Below are positions 18,769 to 28,267 of a stretch of 35,706 nt of DNA, in pieces. Origin of the DNA: Wohlfahrtiimonas populi (GTDB taxonomy: Bacteria > Pseudomonadota > Gammaproteobacteria > Cardiobacteriales > Wohlfahrtiimonadaceae); the NCBI RefSeq assembly GCF_002006795.1, contig NZ_MVDN01000009.1, positions 62,953-98,658 on the forward strand. Direction: 5' to 3'. The position numbers and the translations under genes are program-made. The notes under the pieces are model-generated. The model made no database searches and was not told the DNA's origin. It was given only the letters and a program-made list of their open reading frames with translations. Numbering within the stretch: the stretch's first letter is position 1; each line of letters starts with the position of its first letter.

Positions 18769-20823
18769 TTAGAACTTAATTTCTGCTGTTAAACCGATAG
18801 AACGCTGGCGCTGTTTGATTGCTTCTCTTCTTTCATTTGCAGGGATGAATGTTGGGCGCTCTGAATTGAATACGTTATCTGCATAGAATGAAACACGCGC
18901 AGATTCAATGCCCGCCATTTCGAATGTATAGCCTGCATATAAATTCACTTGTGTGTAAGAAGAGATTTTGCCGTTATTATCGTTTGTGTAGTTGGAATAG
19001 TATTTATCTGTCCAATGCACATTACCGCCCATATCCCAATTATTGTGCTTGTAATGTGTGCCTAAGTTAGCAGTAAATTTAGGTGCTCGGCTTAATTCAC
19101 GACCTTCAACACCACTGTTTGGATATTTTTTAATATCAGTTTTGAGGTAACTTAAGCCGCCATTAATCGTCCAATCTTGTGTTGCTTGGTAATTGGCAGA
19201 GATTTCAGCACCGTATGTATCCACTTTATCCGCATTACGAATCACAACTGAATTGGCACTTAAATAATATGGCAACTGCATATCTGTATATTGGTTATAG
19301 AATAAGTTTGTGAAGATTTCTAACTTATTATCCAACGTGCGAATGCGGTTATATAACTCATAGTTCCAAACTTGTTCAGATTCATATTCATATGCCACAA
19401 ATGGCACATCAAATGTAATGCCCGCACCGCCAGGATTATAACCTTTACTTACTTTAAAACCTGTTGTGAAGTTTTCTGTGGGCTTCCAAGCAATATCTAC
19501 TTTTGGTAAGAATACAGTTTCTGACTTATCAACACCCACAGTAATTAATGAACTTCCGCCATGGCGTTTATGATTTTCCTTTTCAACTCGGCCTGCAATG
19601 GTAATATCCCAAGTTTTAACAGGTGAATAAGTGACTTCTGCATAAGCTGCTTGCGTTCTTGTTTTATCTTTAAAATCATTGGATTTGCCAAATAACTTCA
19701 CAGATTCATCCTGTTCACCTGAAAAGAAGAATAATCCCACTAAACCACGAATGGATTGATCACCATTATTGAAACGCATGATTGGTTCAATTTGCCACTC
19801 TTTACCATCCACAGTTGCAGGAATACCTTGAACATGGGCGGCACCAATTCTGTTATTTTTATATTTGGTATAAATCACTTTGTTGGAAAAGCCGATATAA
19901 TCATTAGCTTGCCAATCCATATCCCAAATACCTGCAGAAGATGTTGTTTTAAACATCGGGCGCTCAGGTGTATAACGCGGTGCACCAGGATTTGTGGATG
20001 CTTCATTTTGTGGTGTACGAGATTTAATATTATTGAATGTTAAACGTGTGAAAAACTCTGGGAAATTAGATGGCGTATACAATAATTTTGCGCGTGTTGT
20101 CGTAGTTTGAATATCACGTGGGCTACCAACAGGCTCATAATCAATCAACTTCACATAGCTTTGGCGCATTTGGCGATCATAACTCACACGGAATGCCAAT
20201 TCATCAGAAATGATTGGCCCAGAGATCACAGCTGAACCTTGGCGACTTTTTTGGTTACCTGCCAATAATTTTGCACCACCTTCCCAATCAAAGCTTGGGT
20301 CTTTGGATGTCATCACAATTGCACCCGCAATTGCATTACGGCCTTGTGAAAAACTTTGCGGGCCTTTAAATACTTCTATTTGCTCCATATCCCATAAGGA
20401 TTGAGTAGCAAAAGCAAATTCATTATAAGTAGCTGATCTACCATCAGTCACCATATTTAAACGTGGGCGAGAACCTGCTAAAAATGCAACTGCGCCTTGT
20501 GCTGGACCTGAGCCATCCACACCACGAATAGCTGGCAAATCATTACCAACGCTACCAACATCCACCACGTTCAAAGTTTGTTTCAATAAATCTTTCACAG
20601 ATTGAATATTGCCATCTGCTTGCATTTGGCTCACACCAAAAACTTCAGCACTTGCTGACGTTTCAAAATGAGATCGCCCTGCCTTCTCACCCACAACAAT
20701 CACAGCGCCTAAATCTGTGATTTTATCTTTTGGGGTAATTTCTTCTGATGATTCATCTGCAAATGCTTGACCTGAAACTAAGACAGCCATCATTGCGATG
20801 ACTATTTTTTGATGTTTGAACAT
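18769..20823 (-). CDS. TonB-dependent siderophore receptor
   Basis: A 684-residue outer-membrane gated channel. The signal peptide is cleaved after SGQAFA (residue 22), followed by a TonB-box-like stretch (DLGAVIVVGE), a plug domain with VFKGPQSFSQGRNAIAGAI, and a 22-strand barrel ending in the terminal Phe of GLTAEIKF. ATG at 20823 has AAAAGGAAT nine bases upstream, whereas the frame could extend to a TTG at 20847; I prefer ATG. It heads the operon. The promoter carries a Fur-box match and a dyad, and a TetR-type gene is divergent. The exact siderophore is unknown; the ABC/MFS partners suggest a FyuA-like ligand class, which is inference. Confidence 0.9.
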   Translation of the reverse strand: MFKHQKIVIAMMAVLVSGQAFADESSEEITPKDKITDLGAVIVVGEKAGRSHFETSASAEVFGVSQMQADGNIQSVKDLLKQTLNVVDVGSVGNDLPAIRGVDGSGPAQGAVAFLAGSRPRLNMVTDGRSATYNEFAFATQSLWDMEQIEVFKGPQSFSQGRNAIAGAIVMTSKDPSFDWEGGAKLLAGNQKSRQGSAVISGPIISDELAFRVSYDRQMRQSYVKLIDYEPVGSPRDIQTTTTRAKLLYTPSNFPEFFTRLTFNNIKSRTPQNEASTNPGAPRYTPERPMFKTTSSAGIWDMDWQANDYIGFSNKVIYTKYKNNRIGAAHVQGIPATVDGKEWQIEPIMRFNNGDQSIRGLVGLFFFSGEQDESVKLFGKSNDFKDKTRTQAAYAEVTYSPVKTWDITIAGRVEKENHKRHGGSSLITVGVDKSETVFLPKVDIAWKPTENFTTGFKVSKGYNPGGAGITFDVPFVAYEYESEQVWNYELYNRIRTLDNKLEIFTNLFYNQYTDMQLPYYLSANSVVIRNADKVDTYGAEISANYQATQDWTINGGLSYLKTDIKKYPNSGVEGRELSRAPKFTANLGTHYKHNNWDMGGNVHWTDKYYSNYTNDNNGKISSYTQVNLYAGYTFEMAGIESARVSFYADNVFNSERPTFIPANERREAIKQRQRSIGLTAEIKF

Positions 20824-20858
20824 GGAAAGATTCCTTTTAGTTAACAAATATTGCCTGA

Positions 20859-20877
20859 TATTACAATTTTTGTAATA
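20859..20877. promoter_or_regulatory. Perfect dyad over the receptor promoter, candidate TetR operator
   Basis: TATTACAA-TTT-TTGTAATA is a perfect 8-bp inverted repeat. It starts at the predicted -10 of the TonB receptor promoter and extends over the transcription start, an ideal repression site for the divergently encoded TetR-family protein. Confidence 0.6.
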
Positions 20878-20902
20878 CTATCACCATTTAATAACAATGC
20901 AA
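20875..20902 (-). promoter_or_regulatory. Promoter of the siderophore-import operon
   Basis: TTGCAT (20902-20897) and TAGTAT (20880-20875) are spaced by 16 bases on the minus strand. The -35 touches the Fur-box match and the -10 touches the dyad. Confidence 0.5.
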
Positions 20903-20917
20903 ATGATTATTAATATC
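20899..20917. promoter_or_regulatory. Fur box
   Basis: GCAAATGATTATTAATATC matches 14 of 19 positions of the Fur consensus GATAATGATAATCATTATC and overlaps the -35 of the receptor promoter. This predicts iron repression of the operon and possibly of the divergent regulator. Confidence 0.6.
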
Positions 20918-20993
20918 AAATAGAAATTATTTGAATTTAGGTTATATGGTTAATTTCGGTTAACATATGCCGATCAATGCAGATGGAAAGGTT

Positions 20994-21593
20994 ATGAATC
21001 TAGACAATCAAACACGACAAACGATCATTCAAGCAAGTGAAAATCTGTTCAGCCAACATGGTTGGCAGCGTATTTCTATTGGGGATATTTGCGCTGAAGC
21101 TAAAATCAGCCGTGTCAGTTTCTATCGTTATTTTAAAAATAAGATTGAACTATTAAAAGAGATCATTACTCTACAACAAGTTAAAGTCAAAACTCGCTAT
21201 ACAGAAATTTTACGTGATGCTACAAATATTGAAGAGCTCATTAATGCAATTTTTAGTTACCAAGAAGAAGCTTTGAACCAATTTTTTACAGCACCTGTTT
21301 TAAAAGATTTTGACAACAATAAGAATCAAGAACTCCATGATTTCTTTACTAAAGAGCGCCAAAATAAATACATCTTCATGAACCATTTTTTTGAAGAATT
21401 ACAGCGTAAAAAGATCATTGATGCTAATTATCCTGTGCCTTTAATTCATAATTATTTACGCATCATGGATGAGTTAATGTTCAGTGAACATGTACAAGCC
21501 ATGTATTGTGGGGAGAAAAAAGAACTCCGCAAAGATATTCTCAAGCTGATTATGTTTGGTTTATCGGGCCCAAGCTTACATCAAGCTGAATAG
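20994..21593 (+). CDS. TetR/AcrR family transcriptional regulator
   Basis: A protein of about 199 residues. The N-terminal helix-turn-helix domain (RQTIIQASENLFSQHGWQ then ISIGDICAEAKISRVSFYRYF, residues about 8-52) is typical TetR; the C-terminal ligand domain is not recognised. I chose ATG at 20994 because GGAAAGG lies just upstream and TetR proteins usually begin close to the first helix; an earlier ATG at 20967 would add nine residues. It is divergent from the siderophore-import operon with about 170 bases between the starts, so the likely target is that operon via the dyad there. It ends in a strong terminator. Confidence 0.85.
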   Translation: MNLDNQTRQTIIQASENLFSQHGWQRISIGDICAEAKISRVSFYRYFKNKIELLKEIITLQQVKVKTRYTEILRDATNIEELINAIFSYQEEALNQFFTAPVLKDFDNNKNQELHDFFTKERQNKYIFMNHFFEELQRKKIIDANYPVPLIHNYLRIMDELMFSEHVQAMYCGEKKELRKDILKLIMFGLSGPSLHQAE

Positions 21594-21599
21594 ACAATA

Positions 21600-21629
21600 A
21601 AAAAAGCTGAGCAAATGCTCAGCTTTTTT
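21600..21629. terminator. Bidirectional terminator
   Basis: A 13-bp perfect stem (AAAAAAGCTGAGC / GCTCAGCTTTTTT) with an AAAT loop lies between the convergent TetR and PilY1-type genes and has U-tracts in both directions. Confidence 0.9.
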
Positions 21630-21648
21630 ATTTACCTATACCTTATTA

Positions 21649-24600
21649 TTAAAACAAAGTTTGAATACTAATGCGGCCTTTTTCAAGTGGCTTTAAAGGT
21701 GGGCGTTCTTCTTCTTCACAAATGACTTCTCCTGTAATACTTGTGGTACAAACGGCACCAGTCGAACCATCAACAGTTGTATGTGTACTATTATCTTTGC
21801 CCGTTAACTCTTCTAAAGTATCTTGAATAATTTTTTCTAACTGACTAACATCCGTCGTTGTATTACTGGTTGGTGACTCAGTAATTGAATCTCCCGTTGG
21901 TACACCTAAAGCATCATTAGTCTTTCCCTTATTACCGCTCAGTGTTCCTCCTCTAGCACCAGTAGCAACATCAAAGGCTAAAGTCTTACCAAATGCTAAA
22001 TCAGCTAGGCACGGGTCATACAAACCATTATCGTCATAAGGCAAGTTTCGTTCAGAAACCCCCCATGTTGCAAATACTGCTGCTTGATTTCTACTATCAT
22101 ACTTTGGTGCTTGTACTAATCGCTCACCCGATTTAGTGCCATCTGCTATCAATCTCATGTACCAACCATCCAATCTTTTAGCACCGTCTTGATTCACTTT
22201 ATCTACAGGTGTTGTGATATCTAAGTCATGCGTTGCAGTTGTACTATAATCAATATTAGCACCTTGTTTATAGTTCACTTTTCCTTCTTTTAAGTTATTT
22301 ACTGATAGCAAAGGCAAAATGCCATAACCTTCCTTCAAATTAGCCACTGTTGCTGTTGATTGTGAATTGGTTAAATTTCTATCAGTAATACCATAAACAG
22401 AATGCTCAACTGCTGCATTATCACCGCGATCACGTTCACGATTATTCGCAACACCTGTGCCAAAATAAATGCCAAATAATCCTGTCTTATCATTTTTAAT
22501 TACTAAAGGTTTAGCAGTAATTGCTGATTGATACTGTTTCGATGCATGTTGAGGTGCTTGGAAAAGATGTGTAACTTGAGTTTTATCATCATCCATAAAA
22601 TCACCTTTAAAATCAATACGGTATAATGATCCTAAGTAATCTCCCACATAGATACGCTCTAACACTTGCCCTTTATCATCTGGGGAATTACGTACAGAAG
22701 CCGCGATTGCCATTGCAGAGATACCAGGAAGATCAATGGAATGTAATTTTTCACCCGTATAAGCATCTATAAAATAGAGCTTGGACTGATCTGCCATACC
22801 ATTGCCAAATACAGCAACAATCTGCCCTTGATCTTCACCATTTTTATTAATAATACGATTAAAAAATTCAAAATCAGAAAATGTATAGCCTAAATTATAT
22901 CCAGATGCAGGGTCTGCACCATCTATTTCAAACAATGGTGTCACTTGACTCATAATAGCCTGATTAGTATTGGTCGTTCCTTTTTTTGATACAGACCAAT
23001 CTTTTACACTTTGTTCAGATGCTCCAAAAAGTCTGTAACCCACGATGCCTTGACCGCCAGTTCCCATACTCGTTAAGCCGACTGTTGCATAAATATTACC
23101 AATACCGGGCTGATATACCTTACCATCAGCAATACGTGTTTTTCCTTCTAATACCAATGATGCATTAGTATCTGGCTTTGTGATTTCCGGTAAATTTTTT
23201 ACTAATAGCTGTGGAAAATATGCGGTATCTCTTTCTCCACCTTTATGAGTACCTGTCAAACCACGTTCTGCATTAATAAAGTTAATGAAACCATCATTAT
23301 CAGCAATGACTACATAGTTTTTAGGCTGAAATTTTGCTTTATACAATAAATAATTAACCAGCTCTCCCATCAATTTTTTTGACATCATTTTTGGTAGCAC
23401 ATTAATATGCAAAACATCTTTATTTACCAACTGAATATCTGAATTTGTGATACTTCCCATGGGGTTCAATCTACCACGTAAACCGCCATTTGCAGCATTT
23501 TTATAGTCAGTTAACCAACGAATATAGTCGTTATCATACGTAACATTTGGGTTTTGTTTTTTCAATATCTTAGTAAATTGTGTTTTTGTAGCATTACTAT
23601 TCAGCTCATTAATTTCTAAACCATTTTTTGTTGTGTTTAAAAATGTGACATATTTACCTTGATTAGGTTTAATGGTCTGATTCGTATCCCAAATAATAAC
23701 TGTGCTCGTTTTTTTCTTACCATCTGGTAATACTTCATCAGTTTTATAAGGCACTACAGCACGTAAGCTACCAAATTTTTGTCTAAAATTATAAATAGTA
23801 TCGTAACGAATCGCCCCCACTTTAGATAAGTCTACTTTGCCATTTTTAATAGGCGGCACGCCATCTAACACATCAGCATAGGTTTTATCATTTTTTGCAA
23901 ATGAACTACTTGTACTACGAATAATGGATGCAAAGATAGTATCAAAAGCTGTAAGCAAATCTTCTGCTGAACCATTAGATCCTTGTGCAACCCCCAAATT
24001 CATCCCTTTACTAGGTACCGTTAATTGGAGATAAATAGGATCCTTGATTGGCTGATATAAACTCACACTATGTACTATTAAGTTCATTGGAATGGATAAT
24101 AAATCTTTCCAATTTCTCCCTGCATCGTCTAATAACTTATCCTGCCACTGCCCGTTTTTAAAAATCAATTTTTGTGCGTCACGTAAATCAACTGCGGCCA
24201 TCCTTTCGCCTAACTTAATTTTTTGTGCTGTACTATTAAAATTTATAGATAATCGCTGATTAACCCCATTATATTCACGTGTTCCATTACCACTGATATG
24301 AGTGGTTATAAAATCTTTTTCATCATCTTTTGCGATACCCCTTGCAACATATTCATTTGCTGCCCCATCTGTCATTAATATGATATGGCTTTGCTGGCAA
24401 CGATAACGCAATGGAGTTGACAATTGTTCAGATGGATAATATGTAACTCTATTTTCACTAGCCGTACTGCTATTAGAGCCAAATTTATTAACTGGCAATC
24501 CTCTAAATAATTTAAAAGCTTCATACATACCAGAATAAACAGGTGTCATTCCTGGTGACTTGAGTATTTGCTTGGAAATAGGTGAAATTATACTATTTGT

Positions 24601-24972
24601 AAAAGTAGCATCATCCATGCCAACAAATTCTGAAGGAGGCAACGCAATTAAGCCTTGTCCATCTGTTCTTTGATCTAAAAAACTGACACCTAAATAAGCT
24701 CTATCTCTATATTTATAAAACAGGTTTTCAAAAGTATATTTCAATGCTTCAGATCTCTTAATCTTATTTCGTCTGTCTGCAGACCAAATATCTCTGGTAC
24801 CCATTGATCCTGAATCATCTAAAACCATATGAATATTTGGCTTTGCTTGTGGTGTATTAAAAATAGGCTCATTGGTTGGTTTAAGGTTTTGACCATAAGC
24901 TTGAGATAGCAAGATATAGCTAACCACAGCTGCAATGCTGCCAATTTTATAAAAAGCTTCGTTATTCTTCAT
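21649..24972 (-). CDS. PilY1-type type IV pilus tip adhesin with vWA domain
   Basis: An exported protein of 1107 residues. A signal peptide ends near SQAYG (about residue 27). A von Willebrand A domain follows with the metal-binding motif D-x-S-x-S in LDDSGSMG (52-56) and LMTDGAANEY later. The C-terminal half has the PilY1 propeller features: IADNDGFINFINAERG, VFGNGMADQSKLYFIDAYTGEKL, IYVGDYLGSLYRIDFKGD, IYFGTGV. PilY1/PilC proteins cap type IV pili and act in adhesion and surface sensing. ATG is preceded by AGAGG. It stands alone, without the minor pilin genes (fimU, pilV, pilW, pilX, pilE) that normally accompany it. No clear calcium-loop DxDxDG was found. Confidence 0.85.
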   Translation of the reverse strand: MKNNEAFYKIGSIAAVVSYILLSQAYGQNLKPTNEPIFNTPQAKPNIHMVLDDSGSMGTRDIWSADRRNKIKRSEALKYTFENLFYKYRDRAYLGVSFLDQRTDGQGLIALPPSEFVGMDDATFTNSIISPISKQILKSPGMTPVYSGMYEAFKLFRGLPVNKFGSNSSTASENRVTYYPSEQLSTPLRYRCQQSHIILMTDGAANEYVARGIAKDDEKDFITTHISGNGTREYNGVNQRLSINFNSTAQKIKLGERMAAVDLRDAQKLIFKNGQWQDKLLDDAGRNWKDLLSIPMNLIVHSVSLYQPIKDPIYLQLTVPSKGMNLGVAQGSNGSAEDLLTAFDTIFASIIRSTSSSFAKNDKTYADVLDGVPPIKNGKVDLSKVGAIRYDTIYNFRQKFGSLRAVVPYKTDEVLPDGKKKTSTVIIWDTNQTIKPNQGKYVTFLNTTKNGLEINELNSNATKTQFTKILKKQNPNVTYDNDYIRWLTDYKNAANGGLRGRLNPMGSITNSDIQLVNKDVLHINVLPKMMSKKLMGELVNYLLYKAKFQPKNYVVIADNDGFINFINAERGLTGTHKGGERDTAYFPQLLVKNLPEITKPDTNASLVLEGKTRIADGKVYQPGIGNIYATVGLTSMGTGGQGIVGYRLFGASEQSVKDWSVSKKGTTNTNQAIMSQVTPLFEIDGADPASGYNLGYTFSDFEFFNRIINKNGEDQGQIVAVFGNGMADQSKLYFIDAYTGEKLHSIDLPGISAMAIAASVRNSPDDKGQVLERIYVGDYLGSLYRIDFKGDFMDDDKTQVTHLFQAPQHASKQYQSAITAKPLVIKNDKTGLFGIYFGTGVANNRERDRGDNAAVEHSVYGITDRNLTNSQSTATVANLKEGYGILPLLSVNNLKEGKVNYKQGANIDYSTTATHDLDITTPVDKVNQDGAKRLDGWYMRLIADGTKSGERLVQAPKYDSRNQAAVFATWGVSERNLPYDDNGLYDPCLADLAFGKTLAFDVATGARGGTLSGNKGKTNDALGVPTGDSITESPTSNTTTDVSQLEKIIQDTLEELTGKDNSTHTTVDGSTGAVCTTSITGEVICEEEERPPLKPLEKGRISIQTLF

Positions 24973-25302
24973 TATTTGCCTCTTATTTTAAGTTCAAATC
25001 GATAAATTAAATACTTAAACTTACATAAATTATCTTTTTATTACAAAATATCAATAAAATCATATACATATATGCACATATAATATATTTTTATTATTCT
25101 TTCTATGATTTAATATTTAAAAAATACAGCCCTGATCAAGATAAGCATAGGCATGCTTATCTTATTTTTAAAAAACATTCTTACTATAAGACATTGATTT
25201 AATGATCTTTATAATTTTATTCTTCTATCTTAACTTAACAATCAATAACAAATGTAATAATTGCTATTTATTGATCAATAGCAATTATGATAAAAATTCT
25301 AA
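24973..25302. other. AT-rich intergenic region with two stem-loops
   Basis: No gene is seen. A perfect 11-bp stem AAGATAAGCAT / ATGCTTATCTT (25138-25163, loop AGGC) is followed by ATTTTT on the + strand, the orientation of a terminator although no + strand gene precedes it. A second perfect 12-bp stem ATAATTGCTATT / AATAGCAATTAT (25257-25288) lies 15 bases past the stop of the minus-strand dehydrogenase and may protect or terminate its mRNA, though its U-tract is poor. The pilY1 promoter must lie in 24973-25137 but cannot be singled out. Confidence 0.5.
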
Positions 25303-28128
25303 CTATTGCGAACAATGATTCAATAAAGCCTCAATGCTCTGATATTCAATGCCTGAATGCTCAGTTAAACCAATCTGACATGTACGGCTCATAGAAACAC
25401 CATGATCACATGAATTTGGAATATTCTTCTTCAATAAACGTAAACCATTAGTATTCAATTCAGGTAATAACATCCCTTTATTCCCTGCATAACCACAGCA
25501 TGCAATATTCGTAAAGCTCAAATCATCCGTACAAGCCTCTGCCAATTTTGTTAAAGCAGGCGCTGCTTTCATTTTGGTTGCAGAGCATGGAATATGCAAA
25601 GATAAATGTTCACGCTTATTCACGATGGTTAATTCTGGCAAAACTTTTTCAGCCAAGAAAGTCGCCGCATCATAAAGCTTAATTCGGCTATCCAATAAAC
25701 CCTGATCCTGTGCTTCAAAGAGCTTTAAAGCACATGGTGCATTATCAATATAAACGGGGTATTCGCCATTTTGGCTTGCTTGCAATAAAGCATCATTCAC
25801 GCGATTCACAGACTTTACATTCGCCAACAATTCCTTTGTGGATTCAAAAGGCTGACCGCAACATAAGCTTGTATAATTTTCAGGGAAAATGGCCTTAAAA
25901 CCTGATTTCTTGAATAACGATAAAGTATGGTCAGCAACTGATACATGATCTGTCGTACCTTCTGCAAATGTACGATTCACACAAGAAACAAAATAAACCA
26001 CGGATTGCTTTGCATCATCATTCATCAATTGAGTGATGGGCTTCACAGATTTCGGCAAAGATGCAGGTAAAATCGGAATGCCTTTGAATATTGAATGCAT
26101 TTTTTGAGAAATTTTTGCACTGTTTTGACTACCAATTGCATGAGAAACATTGATCATGCCTCTTGCCACTTTGCTCAAACCACTAATGTGGGATTGTGCA
26201 AAGTTAGCGATATCCGGCTGGCGATTGGCAACTTTCAATGCTTTCATCATTTCGCCTGTATTAATTCCAATTGGGCAACGGGTTGCGCACATACCTGTTG
26301 TTGCACAAGTTTCAATGCCCATATAAGGATAAACTCGCTGAATGGATGCCAGTAACTCAGGGTTTTCACCTGTACGTACTAATTCTTGATGCTGGCGCCA
26401 CAATACAATGCGCTGGCGCGGTGTTAAGGATAATCCATCCGATGGGCACGCAGGTTCACATAAACCACATTCAATACATTGATCAATGATTGCGTCAGCT
26501 TCTGGCATTGCTTTAAGGTTTTTCAAATGCAACGTTGGATCATCTGTGATGATCACATCAGGGTTAAAAATCCCTTTCGGATCAAAAATAGATTTAATGG
26601 CACGCATGATACCATAAGCATCTTCACCCCATTCTACTTTCACAAAAGGTGCAATATTTCTACCTGTACCATGTTCCGCTTTCAATGAACCATTAAATTC
26701 GACAGCAACAATTTGTGCCAATTCATCCATAAAGCAATCATATTTTTTAACCTCTTCTTCATTGTCCAATTTTGGCGTGAGAATAAAGTGCAGATTCCCT
26801 TCCAAAGCATGCCCCATGATCATACCTTCTTCATAGTTATGCTTTTTCAGTAAGTCTGTTAAAACTCGTACACCTTCTGCTAAGCGCTCAATCGGCACTG
26901 CTACATCTTCCGTGATCACATTACTGCCTTGCGGGCGACTGCCACCAATGATGGGCAATAAACCTTTACGCACACTCCAATAGAAATCCGTCACCACTGT
27001 ATCTTTCGAGAATGAACTGTGCTCTGTTGCATGGTGCTCTTTCACCAAATTATTGATGAACTCAATTTGCTGATCGAGTAATAGATCATTTTCTGCTTTG
27101 GTTTCTATCAATAAGCAACCTGAATCATCAGGAATATCTGCATAGAAGAAATTAGGCAGATTCTTAGTAATGTGAGCACCCACACAACGAATGCTAAGTG
27201 CATCCAACAGTTCCACAGAATCTACTGTTGCGCGTTGGCGAAGTGATGTCACAGCATTACAGCAATTATCCAAATCATCAAAATAGATCAAAGCTGATGC
27301 TTTATGCTGATGATCCACCACTGTTTTATACGTAATTTCGCTGATGAATGCCAATGTACCTTCTGCACCAATGATTAAATGCGTAAGCATATCAATGGGA
27401 TCAGTGAAATTCACCAAAGCATTGATGCCATAACCCGTTGTATTTTTCAGGCGATATTTATAGCGAATTTTCGTTTCTAATTCAGGATTATCACGAATCA
27501 TTTGTGCTAAATTTTGGATAGATTCCAAGAAGCTCGCATGAGATTGCCTAAAGTTAGCAATGCTTTGATCATCGCTGGTATCCAAAATTGTGCCATCTGC
27601 AAGGATCAAGCGCATCGTATCCATTGTGTGATAGCTATTATCTTTTGTACCACAGCACATGCCACTCGAGTTGTTCGATGCTATCCCGCCAATTCTTGCA
27701 GTGTTAATTGTGGCAGGATCTGGCCCAATTTTTCTGCCAAATGGTTTCAAAGCTAAGTTTGCATTAGAACCAATCACCATCGGGCGCAATTTAACTTTTG
27801 CACCATTCTCCAAAATTTTTGTATCAACAAAATCATCACCCAGTAAAATTAACACGGAATCGGAGGATGTTTGCCCTGATAATGATGTGCCGGATGCACG
27901 AAATGTCACAGGAATTCGATGATCATAAGCAGTTTTAATGATGCTTAAAACTTCAGATTCATTTTGAGCACGGACAACAATCTCAGGAATATAACGATAA
28001 CAGCTGGCATCTGTTCCATATGCAAAGCGCACTGCCAGTTCTGTATATATCTGTTTTTCAGGCAATACTTGCTTTAAAGCATTCTCAAACAAACCATAAT
28101 CGCCCCGATTAATTTTTACATCTCCCAT
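25303..28128 (-). CDS. dld: FAD/Fe-S D-2-hydroxyacid dehydrogenase, probable quinone-linked D-lactate dehydrogenase
   Basis: A 941-residue two-part enzyme. The N-terminal FAD domain (about 1-500) has FRASGTSLSGQ, IGPDPATINTARIGGIASNNSSGMCCG and AEHGTGRNIAP. The C-terminal iron-sulfur part has CIECGLCEPACPS (near 552), CATTGMCATRCPIG (near 606) and two CCG domains (CCGQPFE near 754, CCGYAGNKG near 876). Length and domain order fit the Dld-II type that oxidises D-lactate to pyruvate and feeds the quinone pool; glycolate or D-2-hydroxyglutarate oxidation is an alternative. I chose ATG at 28128 over the TTG at 28155. It is divergent from lldD, which supports a lactate role. Confidence 0.85.
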   Translation of the reverse strand: MGDVKINRGDYGLFENALKQVLPEKQIYTELAVRFAYGTDASCYRYIPEIVVRAQNESEVLSIIKTAYDHRIPVTFRASGTSLSGQTSSDSVLILLGDDFVDTKILENGAKVKLRPMVIGSNANLALKPFGRKIGPDPATINTARIGGIASNNSSGMCCGTKDNSYHTMDTMRLILADGTILDTSDDQSIANFRQSHASFLESIQNLAQMIRDNPELETKIRYKYRLKNTTGYGINALVNFTDPIDMLTHLIIGAEGTLAFISEITYKTVVDHQHKASALIYFDDLDNCCNAVTSLRQRATVDSVELLDALSIRCVGAHITKNLPNFFYADIPDDSGCLLIETKAENDLLLDQQIEFINNLVKEHHATEHSSFSKDTVVTDFYWSVRKGLLPIIGGSRPQGSNVITEDVAVPIERLAEGVRVLTDLLKKHNYEEGMIMGHALEGNLHFILTPKLDNEEEVKKYDCFMDELAQIVAVEFNGSLKAEHGTGRNIAPFVKVEWGEDAYGIMRAIKSIFDPKGIFNPDVIITDDPTLHLKNLKAMPEADAIIDQCIECGLCEPACPSDGLSLTPRQRIVLWRQHQELVRTGENPELLASIQRVYPYMGIETCATTGMCATRCPIGINTGEMMKALKVANRQPDIANFAQSHISGLSKVARGMINVSHAIGSQNSAKISQKMHSIFKGIPILPASLPKSVKPITQLMNDDAKQSVVYFVSCVNRTFAEGTTDHVSVADHTLSLFKKSGFKAIFPENYTSLCCGQPFESTKELLANVKSVNRVNDALLQASQNGEYPVYIDNAPCALKLFEAQDQGLLDSRIKLYDAATFLAEKVLPELTIVNKREHLSLHIPCSATKMKAAPALTKLAEACTDDLSFTNIACCGYAGNKGMLLPELNTNGLRLLKKNIPNSCDHGVSMSRTCQIGLTEHSGIEYQSIEALLNHCSQ

Positions 28129-28202
28129 GATTGTTTTAGCCCCCCAGCCATACAATTTGATTTTTCCTGATTATTTGCGCTACATTTACATCAATGAATT
28201 AA

Positions 28203-28220
28203 ATTATCAACACTGATAAT
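28203..28220. promoter_or_regulatory. Dyad between the divergent lactate dehydrogenase genes
   Basis: ATTATCA-ACAC-TGATAAT, a perfect 7-bp inverted repeat, lies in the 139-base space between dld and lldD, 48 bases upstream of the lldD ATG. It could bind a regulator controlling both genes. It does not look like the known E. coli LldR site. Confidence 0.5.
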
Positions 28221-28267
28221 GTAAAGCAAACACTTTTATCGAATAGGATTCCAACTGGAGAAATCAC

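Noticed and set aside
20824-20847. N-terminal extension of the TonB receptor from a TTG codon
   Set aside because: The ATG at 20823 has a good Shine-Dalgarno and gives a normal signal peptide; the extension would put extra residues before it.
28129-28155. N-terminal extension of the D-lactate dehydrogenase from a TTG codon
   Set aside because: The ATG at 28128 fits the usual family length and start; the extra nine residues show no conservation I recognise.
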